Counted from the first letter of the stretch, positions 1 through 12,446 are shown. The stretch is DNA of 64,000 nucleotides from Bolinopsis microptera (GCF_026151205.1 NC_087079.1:8236635-8300634), one strand, 5' to 3'. The notes: generated by a model from the letters alone, not told the origin. Made by a program: numbers and translations.

Positions 1-95
1 GTTCAATTATTTATTCAGTTTGTAATTTAATAATAAACTATGTTTCATGTATTTTCATTAATATGAAATGAAATCCTCTTCAATAGTTATTCAAT

Positions 96-426
96 TGTCA
101 TACTGCATACGTTGTATGACCCGCCGCGCACGAGTGCGCGGCTCCCCTGAAACGACCGTGGGTGTCACAACGTGATACAATTAGTATTCATAATGTTTTC
201 CCAAAAAACCTTACTGGCTGGCCGTGTTACTAGGTGATCATTTTCAATAGCCTGTTTGTTGTCGAGCGTGAAGTAAAGCTCGCTGCTCAGGACGCGAGTT
301 ACAATCTGAATTCATCCATGGAGTCTTGTATCACGTCGTGACTCCCACGGTCGTTTCACCCCTTTATCTTCCTGACGATACAGGGGGAGCCGCGCACTCG
401 TGCGCGGCGGGTCATACAACGTATGA
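96..426. mobile_element. GC-rich terminal-inverted-repeat element (MITE-like)
   Basis: Two arms are reverse complements. The left arm (about 96-178) reads TGTCATA..CGTTGTATGACCCG followed by a CGCGCACGAGTGCGCG palindrome and continues to GTGATACAA. The right arm (about 325-426) repeats this inverted, with about 25 extra bases. The left arm carries a short CTGCATA insertion near its tip. No ORF lies between the arms, so this is a non-autonomous element. A further single arm of the same family is at 38933-39020. Confidence 0.75.
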
Positions 427-466
427 CAAATGGAGTCATGGTGCAATCACATTACTCTATTCAGAT

Positions 467-1304
467 CCCTCTCGCTTGTAGTGAAACAAGCGCGTCACGT
501 ACTACGCGTAGACTCATGGCAGATGGCTAGTTGAAGTAACCACATTAATTTGCAAAGTTATAAAGCTGCTTACTCTATCTTGACGGATGTTACTCGTCTA
601 AATTTCTTCGAAGTAGCGCGCGATGGCAAGTGCTACGAAGTAGCGCGCGCCGGGCCAGACCATTAACAATGGTCAAGCTCTATCCAGAGCCTTTGCGCTT
701 GCAGTGGCTCGCGCCCGCCTCCCGGCGGTAAAAACTTTTCTTTACTTGTGAAACAAACGCGCACGCAGTGGCGCGAAAGCACATGGTTAGGTGAATAAAG
801 CTGCGACCTTTTATTCGGCTCAAAATCATACTTTTCGAAATAACTCAAAATCTACGATGTTTCTAATTTTTCTCCTTGGGAAACGTTATTTTTATAAGGC
901 GATCGTTTTGCTAAAAACTGGAAGTATTTATCTCTTTTACTTTCAAAGCCAATTTTACTTTCAAAGCAAATTGCAACACTTAAAATTTTATTGTGCTCTG
1001 CCAATTGCATCACTTGATTTAATTGAATGTATATATACTGTTTGACACACTTTTCAAATGTTTCTCCCATTATATTATTTAAGATAGGGAATATATTGAG
1101 TTTTTGAAGGGTTGTTTTGGGTTATTGTGACATTATTTCTATATTGTGTGTTTTATCATGCTTTATCGTGATTGGATGATACTAAATTGGCTTTTATCGA
1201 TACTCTACAATTTGCTCTAACCAGAGCCCTCTCGCTTGCAGTAGCGCGCGACCGCCGGAAACAAGCGCGTCACGCAGTAAGCGTAGGCACATGGCTATGT
1301 GAAC
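467..1304. repeat. Three degenerate copies of a GC-rich module
   Basis: Copies at about 467-535, 677-793 and 1221-1304 share the order CTCGCTTGCAGT, AAACAAGCGCG, CACGCAGT, CATGGCTA. They are unlike the AT-rich surroundings and contain no credible coding sequence. They look like decayed copies of one dispersed element; the family is not identified. Confidence 0.5.
990..1055 (+). repeat. Copy of sequence found in the 3' UTR of the PHD/RT element
   Basis: About 60 bases starting ATTGTGCTCTGCCAATTG and running to CTGTTTGACAC recur almost unchanged at about 43926-43990, just after the stop codon of the RT ORF. The sequence here is therefore either a short truncated copy of that retroelement or a separate small repeat that it picked up. 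Confidence 0.6.
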
Positions 1305-1335
1305 TCTACAATTGGACAGTATCCAGATAGCCCGA

Positions 1336-1462
1336 CATGTGCTCGAGAACAGGTGTTCCCGAACAACTGTTTGCGAATAGGTGTTCCCGAATAGTTGTTC
1401 CCGAACAGGTGTTCCCGAACAGGTGTTCCCGAACAGGTGTTCCCGAACAGTTGTTTGCAAAC
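1336..1462. repeat. 14-bp minisatellite GAACAGGTGTTCCC
   Basis: About eight to nine units of 14 bp, each near-palindromic (GAAC..GTTC). Variants read GAACAACTGTTTGC or GAATAGGTGTTCCC. The array ends in CAGTTGTTTGCAAACAAC. ORFs across it are low-complexity artefacts. Confidence 0.8.
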
Positions 1463-2196
1463 AACTTGTGACATGATGGTTACCAGATCATATGACTGCA
1501 TAATAACAGTAAACAGAACAGCAGTTGTAAAAAGATCTTGAGAGTGAGCTTCTGTCCAGAGAAGACGCTGTCTGTTCTGATATTCTTGTACTTCTTGCAG
1601 GGGCAGTGCCATATCAGTCCATCTGGAGACTTCGAGGACGAGCAGGGAATCAGGGACTTATATTGCGTTACACCCAGGACAGGACTTTGTGAAATATGAA
1701 GTCTTGAGCATTTTCTAGGTCGGCCGTGGGTCCATTCATTTCGTCTAGTAGACAGAAGAGTCTAAGATACCATACATACCATTCAATTTCATACCATTTC
1801 ATGATTGATATGTGGTCATATGATCTGGTAACAACTGTTTGCAAACACGTTTTCGGGGTATCTGGATACTGCCTACAATTGCATTATTGCAAATGTTAAA
1901 TTGGACGGAATTCGATTGAAAAAATCACTGAACAGGTGTGGCCATATCGAACTAACATTTTATCTAAAAGTGTCAATTTCTGATGATTTTCCGATTAACA
2001 AAGTTTTCTTTCACAATCGAGCTTTCAGTACGGTCCTCTATCATGTCTAGTGCCAACTGCCATACACAGTGAACTGACAAATTGGTCATTGAAGAAATTC
2101 AGTCAAAACAGTGGGACAATTTGGGATGAGGAAAGCTGAAATCTGAAAATGTCTTACACCAGCAGGACATCTTCAGTTTACATCGTCGGCTAACAT

Positions 2197-2281
2197 GGGG
2201 GGGTTCAACTACATTTTTATACATGGCCACCAGATTTTTGCCAAATGTATATGTATAAAAATGTAGTTGAACCCCCCCCCC
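2197..2281. repeat. Short hairpin element
   Basis: Arms 2197-2224 and about 2250-2281 are inverted copies (GGGTTCAACTACATTTTTAT against its complement), with a loop of about 25 bases and a poly-G/poly-C base. AACATGG occurs at the left edge and again just after the right arm, which could be a small target duplication. Confidence 0.6.
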
Positions 2282-2737
2282 AACATGGGCATCGATGGGG
2301 TTGGCTTGCCCCCTCCCCTATTTTCAGATCATTCGAAACCTGAAAGGATTGTGGTCAACATGAGTAGATACCTTAAGAGTAAATACCAGTATTTCATTCG
2401 TAATCATTTGGAGAGGAGGTGATGTTCAAATACTTCTTTGTGCTAGCAGAACTATTTGTAAAATTTGTAAAGTAAAGTAAAATTTATAACATCACATGTC
2501 TGCAAAATGTGAAAAAAATATATAATAAATATTTCCCCACCAATTTCAATTATTTATCAAATACAATATTTATTAAAAATTTATCGAAACATTATCCTAT
2601 TTAAAAAACCTAATTTAAATCATACTTCCCAGTGGAATAAAGATTTTAAAAATGCATCTTTGCCACATAAGGATGAAACCAAAGATAATCGTTATGTTTC
2701 TCTTTACTACTGACATAACTGGCTCCCTCAATTCTTA

Positions 2738-2926
2738 CTAAAACTTCATTTGAAACATTCCAAAAAAAGCAATCAATTGTAATACTTTTGAAATCATATC
2801 TTTCTTTAATCCTTCTAATTTAATTTTAAAGCCTAGAACTGTCATTTCAGAGTTCTTCACGTCCGGAGGGAGTTTATTCCAATATGGAATAACTTGCTCC
2901 TCTTGTGTCGAGAAATTACTACGCAA
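2738..2926 (-). pseudogene. C-terminal fragment of a non-LTR retrotransposon ORF2
   Basis: The minus-strand reading contains YWNKLPPDVKNSEMTVLGFK, the signature near the C-terminus of jockey/CR1-type ORF2 proteins (the usual form is WNxLPxxV...FK). Only about 60 residues remain. There are no RT motifs upstream, so it is a 5'-truncated dead copy. Its probable 3' end near 2630-2655 (minus strand TTTATTCCACTGGGA) resembles the border of an insertion at about 23570. Confidence 0.6.
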
Positions 2927-2984
2927 TTATTTGCCAATTTTAATAATCTGCAAAACTTATTTATTTTTGAATTCTGCAATCCAA

Positions 2985-3290
2985 TCAATGAAACAATAAG
3001 TTTTCAATGAAACAATAATTTTTATTTTACATTCCTTTACCACAAATTAGTTAACTAGAAGTAAACTTGAGGAAATATTCTTTGGTGATTGTATATATTA
3101 AAAATGCATCATTTGGTTGTTAACATTTTTATTATGGCAAGTGGTTGAATTTAGTGAGACAAGGTCAGTTTCTCTATTGTCTTAGAAAAATTTCTACTTT
3201 ACAGTAGGCAATGCTGAGTGTCAGGAATGAGGTACCAAAACGCTTGGGGCTAACAATGGCCCATTTACAAACCACTTACTACTAACCATA
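2985..3290 (+). repeat. Interspersed repeat, inverted copy at 54.2-54.5 kb
   Basis: The sequence from CAATGAAACAATAAG through TTGAGGAAATATTCTTTGG to CCATTTACAAACCACTT is found in reverse complement at about 54170-54455. This copy has roughly 45 extra bases around 3150-3195. It ends about 50 bp before the ATG of the Gag-FG ORF. No ORF is present. Confidence 0.75.
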
Positions 3291-3338
3291 TGATTTAAGA
3301 TAATCTATTTAATTAATAATTATATCCTCAGTAACAAT

Positions 3339-4727
3339 ATGACTCACAAGCTGAAGCCATATGATCTTACAAACCTGCTCCTGAAGTCCAACTTCGAGTT
3401 TTCATGGGGATTGGGCAAAGACCGTCTTGTAAAATTCGACATCTTTGTAAATGAGCTCAAATCAAAGTTTTGTGTCGTAGACTGGGGTCAATGTAATGAG
3501 GCTAATACAAACCAAGAAACAGAGAAAGCAAAGATTGAACTCATGTCCCTTTGTGCCGGACCTCAGCTCAGGGACATCATAAACTCACTGATCAGTGACA
3601 AACCTATCCTGTTTGAGGAAATGATAAAACTAATTAGGAACAAATTAATGAAAGACACGCCACCATTATTACTGCTTGCCACCCTGTTGTCAGAGTCACA
3701 GGGCTATGCTGAATCATTTGAAGATTATCACAACCGTGTTCAAGTGTCGGCTAACAAAATTGACTGGGATTCATTCACTCCTGAAAACATAAAGAAGGCT
3801 CTTATTGCCACCACGTTTGCAAGCCGATCCCTTAACCCATTTGTAAAGGGGCATTGTCTGGCAGTACGAGATATGAGCTCTATAAACTTGCAGGATATAT
3901 TAAACACAGCACATGAATATGAGGAGAAGAATCCTGCTCCAGCTTCTTTTCCGCAGGTGGGGAACTCTGGCTCACTATTTGGCAGTGCTCCAAGTGGAGC
4001 ACAAGGTGGGTTGTTTGGTGCAGCGCCCACTGGTAATGGAGGTGGTATGTTTGGTGCAGCACCCACTGGTAATGGAGGTGGTATGTTTGGTGCAGCACCC
4101 ACTGGTAATGGAGGTGGTATGTTTGGTGCAGCACCCACTGGTAATGGAGGTGGTATGTTTGGTGCAGCACCCACTGGAAATGGGGGTGATATGTTCGGTG
4201 CAGCGGCCACTGGTAATGGGGGTGGGTTGTTTGGTGCAGCGCCCACTAAAAAGGTGTTGTTTAAAGAAGGTAAGGAGCCAAAACTTAGAACTGCTAAGTC
4301 TGTTAAATGTACACATAATTACAGATATGATAAGGATGGTAATCTTGACCCAAGTTCAAGTAATACTGGCTCTTTTCGAGGCTCTTTGTTTGATGGTTCA
4401 GCACCTAAACCCCATGGAGGCACTTCCCTTTTTGGGTCCAGCCCAGTGATGTGCCAGGTTGGACCCCACCCAGGTGGGAATGATGCTCCTAGCAGGAACA
4501 GTGCTCATAGTGGGAATGGTGCTTCTGGCGGGAACAGTGCTTCTGGCGGAGGGTTTGGAATACCACTCACACCATTCAATAGTGGTATGTTTCAAGGGGG
4601 CTTTAATAACAATATCTTCATGTCTGATGGAAATGGTGCAAAAGAAGAAGAAGCAGCGGTCAGTCAGCCTAGTACAGAGGGTGAGAGGCAGAGTTCTGAT
4701 GCAGGTCCTTCTGACAAGGCGCCCTAG
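3339..4727 (+). CDS. Gag-like protein fused to FG-nucleoporin-like repeats
   Basis: Intronless ORF of 462 residues. Residues 1-200 look like a retrotransposon Gag capsid region: a helical segment with ESFEDYHNRVQVSANKIDW (125-143) and AVRDMSSINLQDILNTAHEY (175-194), the layout seen in Ty3/gypsy-type or domesticated Gag proteins. Residues 212-301 are eight FG-containing repeats. The unit MFGAAPTGNGGG (12 residues, 36 bp at about 4005-4247) recurs in tandem; further FG motifs follow at about 363. The tail is rich in Gly, Ser and Asn and ends acidic. There is no zinc knuckle, protease or RT, and none downstream. FG repeats are the permeability elements of nuclear pores and bind importins, so nuclear-pore interaction is an inference only. 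It may be an orphan gag gene or a domesticated one. The ORF is strong; its function is unknown. Confidence 0.75.
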   Translation: MTHKLKPYDLTNLLLKSNFEFSWGLGKDRLVKFDIFVNELKSKFCVVDWGQCNEANTNQETEKAKIELMSLCAGPQLRDIINSLISDKPILFEEMIKLIRNKLMKDTPPLLLLATLLSESQGYAESFEDYHNRVQVSANKIDWDSFTPENIKKALIATTFASRSLNPFVKGHCLAVRDMSSINLQDILNTAHEYEEKNPAPASFPQVGNSGSLFGSAPSGAQGGLFGAAPTGNGGGMFGAAPTGNGGGMFGAAPTGNGGGMFGAAPTGNGGGMFGAAPTGNGGDMFGAAATGNGGGLFGAAPTKKVLFKEGKEPKLRTAKSVKCTHNYRYDKDGNLDPSSSNTGSFRGSLFDGSAPKPHGGTSLFGSSPVMCQVGPHPGGNDAPSRNSAHSGNGASGGNSASGGGFGIPLTPFNSGMFQGGFNNNIFMSDGNGAKEEEAAVSQPSTEGERQSSDAGPSDKAP

Positions 4728-7700
4728 AAATCCTCAGCTTTGACAAAAGACACTTTTTTTGAGAAATATATAACATATACCTTTATTCAAATCAAAAATA
4801 GAACATAATTGAACATCTTAAAGATCTGATTTAAAGTAGCCTATATAAAAAATAATATGGATACATTTAATAGTAAAACATTTTATTCCATTCTGCTCTA
4901 TCAGAGGTTAAAATTATTAAACTGTAAAAATCGTTTGTATTTACTCTTTTTTGAAAAAAAGACAATTTTATTATTTATCACCGATCACTCAATTAATATA
5001 ATATCCAAATAATTTGTTCTCTACCATTGAAGAAGAAAAAAAGATTGTAGGGGACAAGTAATCGGGTTTGGGTACCGACATCCAGAAAGACGGCGGATAA
5101 TCTGCAAGGAAGTTTTGGATCTTGGAGAAAATATGGTGCCAAAGAGGAAATTTTTAGAAGACCTGACTTTTCAAAGCATAAGAAAGTTTTTAGGGGAAAC
5201 ATTGATCTGATAATTCTTGTTTTTAAAAATTAATTTTAAAATTTTAATTTATTAAGGGTACTTGCCACAGCTACTGAGTATTGGTGTCCTGGTGTGTCAT
5301 TATTTATCGAATTTATCCATTTTATGATTTGTATATGTAGATATGTAGATTTGTAGGCTGAAAACAATATTGGGATTGGCATCCCTACTTATCGTTTAGA
5401 TGTTTTAACATTTCTGATCCTGAGATATTATTTCACTCGCTAATTCTTCAATGTTAGGTTTTACTATTACTGTAGTAGCAGTGTGTAGTTGAGTTTTGTT
5501 TACGAAGTTGTGTTCTTTAAATTTTAAATTGTGTACTGTTTGTTTTAGAAATATTTGATTTACATTTTTTCAACGTGATTTACTATTATCAAGATGATTG
5601 TTGAATTTTAAAGTCTGCACATCGAGATTTAAATCTCATTTATTAAATCAGATTAAAAAATATTCAATAAAGGTTAATCTGATTAAAACGCATTAATAGA
5701 ATACTCAATGACAATGTATAGAATAATATTGTGGACGCTAATATTCAGTGTATAATTAATGTCCTATTAAACAGCAAGAGTGATATGTGAACACACGTAA
5801 GAATGATGTTGACGCATCGTGCTGTGACACCAGGTAACATTATCAGTAAGTAAAGTTTTTTTTCTATTTTCCCCCTTTTTTTTATGATAGAGGTTGGACC
5901 TGGGTAACCCACAAGAGGGTAATAAGATAGCATAAATAAAGTTTTCTTCTCCAAATACTGAGTACTGTTCCACACTCATAAGATATAAGATCTATAAGAT
6001 GTTGCTATTTATCTGTAGTTGTAGTAGTAGTAAGTAGTGATTCTTACAACTAATTTCCTCCTGCACACCTTCAAATGTGGATAGCTTCTCAATATTAGTC
6101 ATGTTATAGTGTGATTCTTGAGTGACTCAACGTTAAAAAATAGGTGTCACATATTTTGTTTAACAAGAAAGAGTATGCATTGATAATTGAGCTAATTAAT
6201 TGGTAATTTGAATTGTATAGCTCTCATTTCGTTAAAAGACTACTGTATCATGATAAAGAGAGATTACATCTGATACTAGTTCTGTTCCTGTCCGTATATG
6301 CCGTTCAATTGAGAACCCTAACCAACCTGTGATCACAAGATACTACATTTCTCGCTATTGCAGCCGTCTGCTGAATTTGAAGTTGGTGCATTGGTGTGTG
6401 TATGTGTCAAATGTTAATACATGTTCGCACAAGATTAATGAGATTGATATATTCTGCTCCTCCCATAGTTCCGTAACTTTGTGGCTTGACATATGAGCGT
6501 GGAAGGCAACTGTGGTGGGACCTCAAGTACAGTTTGGTAATGTAACACTTTCAAGTAGCTGTTTTCCCTTCTCAGGTTGGTTTGAGTTAGAAAGATCAAT
6601 CCAAAGATTACAAAATTATCGTTTATGATAAGTTATATTGTCTCTCTATCACTTTACCTGTTAGTTTGTTTGATCTGTTTAAAGTGCATTTATCTGTCAG
6701 AGAACATCTGCCGAATTGAGAATATAAATAAGCTCATGACCAATACAGCGGAGCCACGGGCGAGGAAAGTGTGGTATAATACCTTAACCGTTGCTGGCCT
6801 TAGTTATCGATCCTTCGGTTTCCTGTAAGTGCTGGTGCCAGCCATGGTTGTCCGAAGTTAAAGAAAAAGGGTGGTTTTCATAGATGACCCTGCTGCCTTG
6901 CAGCTAAACAACGTAAAGTAAAGTAAAGTAAGTAAATCAACTGTTAGGACAAGCCAACCAACACGATCCGCTTTACATTGTTAATCGCTATACAAAATCG
7001 CTTACACATGTTATCTACGAAAACAGGACGGTTTTTGTGTTTATATATTTAGCCATTTATTTATTTATCAGATCAAAAAAAGTCACCGCCTTTGAAGCAA
7101 CATTCAAACGCCAGAAATGGTGCTGGTAGACAATAAGCACGCTCACTATATTTGATACTCGTTTCCCAAGATAAGGCGATACTAAAGGTTAGTACTAAAG
7201 GTTGGTGAATGTTACAAAGTTTGTGCATATCTGTACAGATATTTTCTTGTATCTCAACATTTGTAATTCGATGCCCTAAATTCAATGGTTTGGTAATTGA
7301 ATGTGGTATGTTAAATACCACATGCACCATGATTCAATAGATTAGCTGTCAACTGATACTGATGTAGATTATGTCGGCAACCTAATTGATTTTGTGTCAG
7401 GGAACATAATACTGTTGCTGAATATAATATTGGTGTTTCACTTGGAATGAAAAGCAGAGTACCCCTTGCTGTTTCACTTGAAATGATAAGCATAGTAACC
7501 CTTGCTGTTTCACTTGAAATGAAAAGCAGAGTACCCCTGACCTCTGTTATATGACGCCAATACTGCTGACTGTAAATTAGAAGCTGGTGTTATGTTCAAT
7601 GTGCTGTCTCTCGTGTAGAAGGAGATGGTAATAGAAGTCGCTTCTGTTGAGATTTTGGAATACATTATTTATTAAAAACTAAAACTAGCTCTAATTACTA

Positions 7701-8383
7701 ATAAATAGGACTTTATAAGTCTTGGCTAAATATAAAACATAAAATCAGGGAAGCGGGCCGGTCTTAAAATATTTTAGTATTGCAATTAATAAGTTTGATT
7801 GAGACTAATAGCAGACATTTCCCCGATGATTCTATTTGAGTATATTTTCATTATAAAATTTAATGTGATAGCGATGCATACTATGGTCTACTCGTGTATG
7901 TTGTACATTAAGTGTGAAAATAAGTTATTATATATAAAGCGATCGTGTGTTACAGGTAGGTCATGGTTTTCATAGAAATTTGTCCGCTCGCTCGTAGCTT
8001 TGACGTAAGGCGCGATGCAAAATATATAATTGTGAAAAACGCGCGCGTATGATATGGCGCGTTTTAGATCACGTGATTCGATGTACATGATCTGATCTGC
8101 CCCAGTGCCCCATTCAGCTGCCAAAATAACTTGGCAGTCGAACTTCCACATCTCAGATCGCTCACCGATATGGGTTTATTTTGTACACTCGAAAAGGTTT
8201 TGATACTGTGTGTCAGAGTTGATGTAACATTTCAATTTATTTTGTCACTGTTACGTCTTGTTAGTGTAAAAAAAGCACATTTCTACCGTAAAGCTGATTA
8301 CACTGAATATGAGCTAACCAATTCAATTTGGCACAGTGACAACTATTTTTATATGAAGCTGTTAACTAACACATTCTTTAGCC
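4728..8383. other. Intergenic, no gene recognised
   Basis: AT-rich sequence with only short ORFs lacking recognisable motifs. A tandem triplicate of a unit of about 42-48 bp (CTTGCTGTTTCACTTG..ATGA) lies at 7430-7540. A GC-richer patch with CGCGCG runs (about 8030-8060) is upstream of the lyase start and may be promoter sequence. Confidence 0.5.
7430..7540. repeat. Three-copy tandem repeat
   Basis: The unit CTTGCTGTTTCACTTGAAAT followed by GA(A/T)AAGCA.AGTA.CC occurs three times with few differences. No coding potential. Confidence 0.75.
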
Positions 8384-11300
8384 ATGTCCGGGGACGAATC
8401 CCTCCCATCTAGGGACCCTTTGCCCGTCCTGATCTTGACAGATAATCCTTATTTCAACAAGATCGGCTTGGTACTCTACGACTACTTCACCCACTTCAAG
8501 ACCACTGTTAATAACGAATTTAAACAGTACGAAATATGGCAGGTATAACACTTAAACAGTCGTCTGTATTATTAGTTGTAATACTAAAATAGTGTACATC
8601 TGAATATGGCCTGTGTTGCTAATTGTGTCGCTGGCATGACGACAATGTTGTGTAATGTATATTATTTGTAATACACGCGAATAACCGTTACTGTGAATTG
8701 CACATTTACATCACTGATTACATTGTGTCTAGGTCAAGTAACTCATTATCTTCTATTTGCAGGTGATGCTGATTACTGTCGCTTTAACCCTTATGTCTGA
8801 AGCAATCCTTAACTTCCTTATTCAAGAAGAACCCCTCTTATCACGCCTCAAAAAGGGTCTGTTCAAGGCCGCTAGGGCGTCTCCTATAATTGGAACTATT
8901 ATTAAAGAGAAAGTGGATAAAACCAAGGCGGAAATGGCAAATGATGGGCCTTGGGTTCTTCCAGAAGGTACATATTTTCCCGTTAATACTGTACTTTTGA
9001 GATAACAAAGTTTAGATCATCGAAAATTTTAAGACTTTTGCCATATTTTTTAGGCTCAATAAGTCTAAAATACGTTTGTTAATAATGTACAAGCAAAACT
9101 TGTACCTAAAGTTTTTGATATTATAAGTGGCTCCTAACGCCTTCTTCTTTTGCGCACTGAATTCTGAAGAGCAATTTACCAAAATGAAGGTCATAATTTA
9201 TTGTCACCGGTCAAAAGTTTCAGAAAATCAAGTCTAAACAGGTTTAACCTAACATAACCTTCAGGACACACTTACCTTACAAGGTTACCAGAAAAAGGCT
9301 TGTCTGACAAAGACCTTATGGTTGTGATTGACAAGTACAACTCCCTGAACGATGTGGAGTGGCAGAAAGGCAGGTGCTCTGGGACTATATACTGCGCTGA
9401 GGAGGACAAAAACGAGATGCTCAGTGAGGTACGATTATTCTTAAGATTCCTTTTTTGAACATATATAAAATTATTAATGTCAATTTGTCGTGTTTTGAAC
9501 ATTTTTCCTTTTATTTTCTGGTGAGAAGAACAAAGATTGTGTAACTAAAATTGTAATTGTTCAGTTTTACCCGTGTTTACATGAGATGTAAATGGAACTC
9601 CGTTTAGGTTTACAAGAAGTACTGCTGGTCAAATCCGCTCCATGTTGACTGTTTTAAGGATGTACGTAAGATGGAGGCGGAAGTGGTAACAATGGTGGGG
9701 AAAATGTTCCACCACCCTGGACAAGCGAGTGGTAGTGTCACAAGTGGTGGTACGTACTTTTCGAACTTGTTCAAGATACTATTTTTAGATATTTTATTTT
9801 CGTAACCGCAAGAAACCGATAGAATGTAAAAATTTTCCAAAAGGTGATCACGTAATATGTGAACGACCCCTTTGATTTTTGAACGTCCTCGATTTGCTTG
9901 AACCTCAAAAATGGCGAGCTCGAGGCCAGTCTTACAGGTTCTAATCGGACGTATCAGAGCTACCTTCAGCTAGTGAGTTGTGTCTAATTGAAGGTTAAGA
10001 CTGGATCTAGAGGAGTCATTTTAGGGCCGACGAAATATTGTCCACCGGTATTTTGTCGAGCTGAACATCCTGCACCCTTTGAACGTCCTCGATTTGCTTG
10101 AATCTCAAAAATGGCGAGCTGGAGGCCAGTCTTCTAGGTTCTACTCGGACGTATCAGAGCTACTTCAGCTAGTGAGTTAAGCCTAATTGAAGGTTAATTG
10201 AAGGTTAGGACTGGATCTGGAGGAGTCATTTTAGGGCCTACGAAATATTTTTCATCGGTATTTTGTCGAGCTGAACACCCTAAACCCTTAAACACTAAGT
10301 TAAAAGACTAAGTTAAAAGACTAAGTTAAAGACTAAGTTAAAAGGATATGATCGATATCATGGACTGAAAGGTTGGCGTACACATTCTTTCTTGCAATCA
10401 ATGGGGTAGCTCTATACTTGCATCAATTCCACATTGCAATCACTCAACGTTACTAATAGATTTGTCAGATTTCGTTGATTGGTCTGTGACATTCTTTATT
10501 TCTCCAGGAACCGAGTCTATTCTCATGTCAATGAAGACGCACAGAGATTGGGCTCGAGAAGTCAAGGGTATAGACAAACCAAACATCGTTGTTGCCAACA
10601 GCGGTCACCCTGCATTCGATAAAGCGGCCGCTTACTTCAAAATCCATATCATTGCTGTACCGGTAAGTTACATTTTTAACATTTTGTAATTAATTAAGTT
10701 TAAATTTCCTCGACATTACGCCCCAGGTTGATGTTATAGTTTTCACGGATGTATACGTGAAAACTTTGCCAAATTGCCATTAAAAATGGTCAAAATCTCT
10801 GTATTATCTGATGGTAACGGGTTTTAGCTCGTTGACTCCTAGATGTTGAGTATTAAACCCTTGTTTCGGGAGTATGGACTTTGGATGACATATTTTCTGG
10901 CATCTGATAATAGATTAAAAAGATATAACGCAATAATATTGGTTATCTAAAATTTAAATCCTCTCCGGATGCCAAAACTCACCTCATAACTTGAATTCAT
11001 CATCTTTTCATATTACACAACTCTTTTTAACCGGGACGAAAGTCTACTGTTTTGAGTAGTGACGTCTAATTTATAATTAACAATCTCATATTGTTTCAGA
11101 TCATTATATCCTTCATATTGTTATCGAGACCCGGATATTTGTGTATTATCTTAGCCTGGGTAGCATTTGGTTCATCTAGTCGGATATCAACTGTTCTAAA
11201 AGGCCATGAGCCATCTCGTTAGCTTTTCGTGTTAAAAGCGATTTCTCGACGGTTAGCACCTCTCTAGATGATGCTTAAAACATTTGGCCACTATTGCATT

Positions 11301-12406
11301 TTTGTAATAAATGCAATATGGGCGTTTTCGGAAGCGGGAGCTCTGCCTTCAGAGGTATGTATAAAGGATGACTCGGACCGAAAATTGTCCAAGTCAAAAT
11401 TTTAAAGTTTTCCTGAAAACCGTTTCTCCAGTGTTCATGTTACTCTGATCATAATAGGAGCGGAAAATATTTTTCGGGACCTAGCCCTCGATAATTTTCC
11501 TGAAAATTAATGAAATTTCTGATTGATATTCGGCCAAGCACCTACTTACTATAGCCGGATATCCGATCGATTTCTAAATTGTATCACTATCAGAGTATCA
11601 GAGTGAAATTGAGTGGAATTTGAATTGCAAAATAGTCTCATTGATCTTAGCCTCTAGTAGCCAGGTGTGTGTCTGTAGTAGCCTGGTATGAGCCTCTAGT
11701 TGCTTGGTATGAGCTTTGAGTAGCATGGTATGCGAAAATAAACATGTTAGAGTGTCCAAGAAAGCTGCCACATACGTAATTCGATGATCAAAATTCATGG
11801 CATAAAATGGAGAATTACCCAAGGGTTTATCCATTTTCTCCACAGAAAAAGTCTCCATTTTATGCTATTGGCCCCCCCCCCCCCCCCGCCCAATGTGCCT
11901 AATAGCCATATTTATGTACAACTTATGAAGCAATATATGCCTTAAAATGCTTATTTTCGGAAATATGGCCGAAAAACGGTTTTTGGCTCGACGCATTTCA
12001 TAATTTCCGCCTATGTCCGCCTATGTCCTGTCCTGTCATTTTTGGATTCTATGAGACAGGCGGACATACACGGACGTAAAACCAGAACTTTTACCGCGAC
12101 CAGGACTAAAACAGGGACCAAGATTAGAGCCTAAGAGCCTGTTACGTGATTTGATTTTTTCGCAGCATTTTTATCGGTTTAGAGATTCAGAGATTGGTGG
12201 TAAACCCGTATAGTATGGAGATCCAGGCCTTTCCTTATCTAGATTAGAATCTGGTAATCGTAATGAGAGGTTAATCACGTTAGACACTTAGACCACTTCA
12301 GTCCTGGTTCACTGCTGTGCATTCTTCATACCTCATACAGTACGAGGTAGCAATGAGGAGTCCAATATTGTAACACACTGTTAAGAATATCTAATGATAT
12401 TGGGTA

Positions 12407-12446
<40 letters not shown>

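Noticed and set aside
3740-4246. Minus-strand Pro-rich ORFs opposite the Gag-FG gene
   Set aside because: Antisense shadows of the 36-bp repeat; the plus strand has the Gag-like domain and full-length frame.
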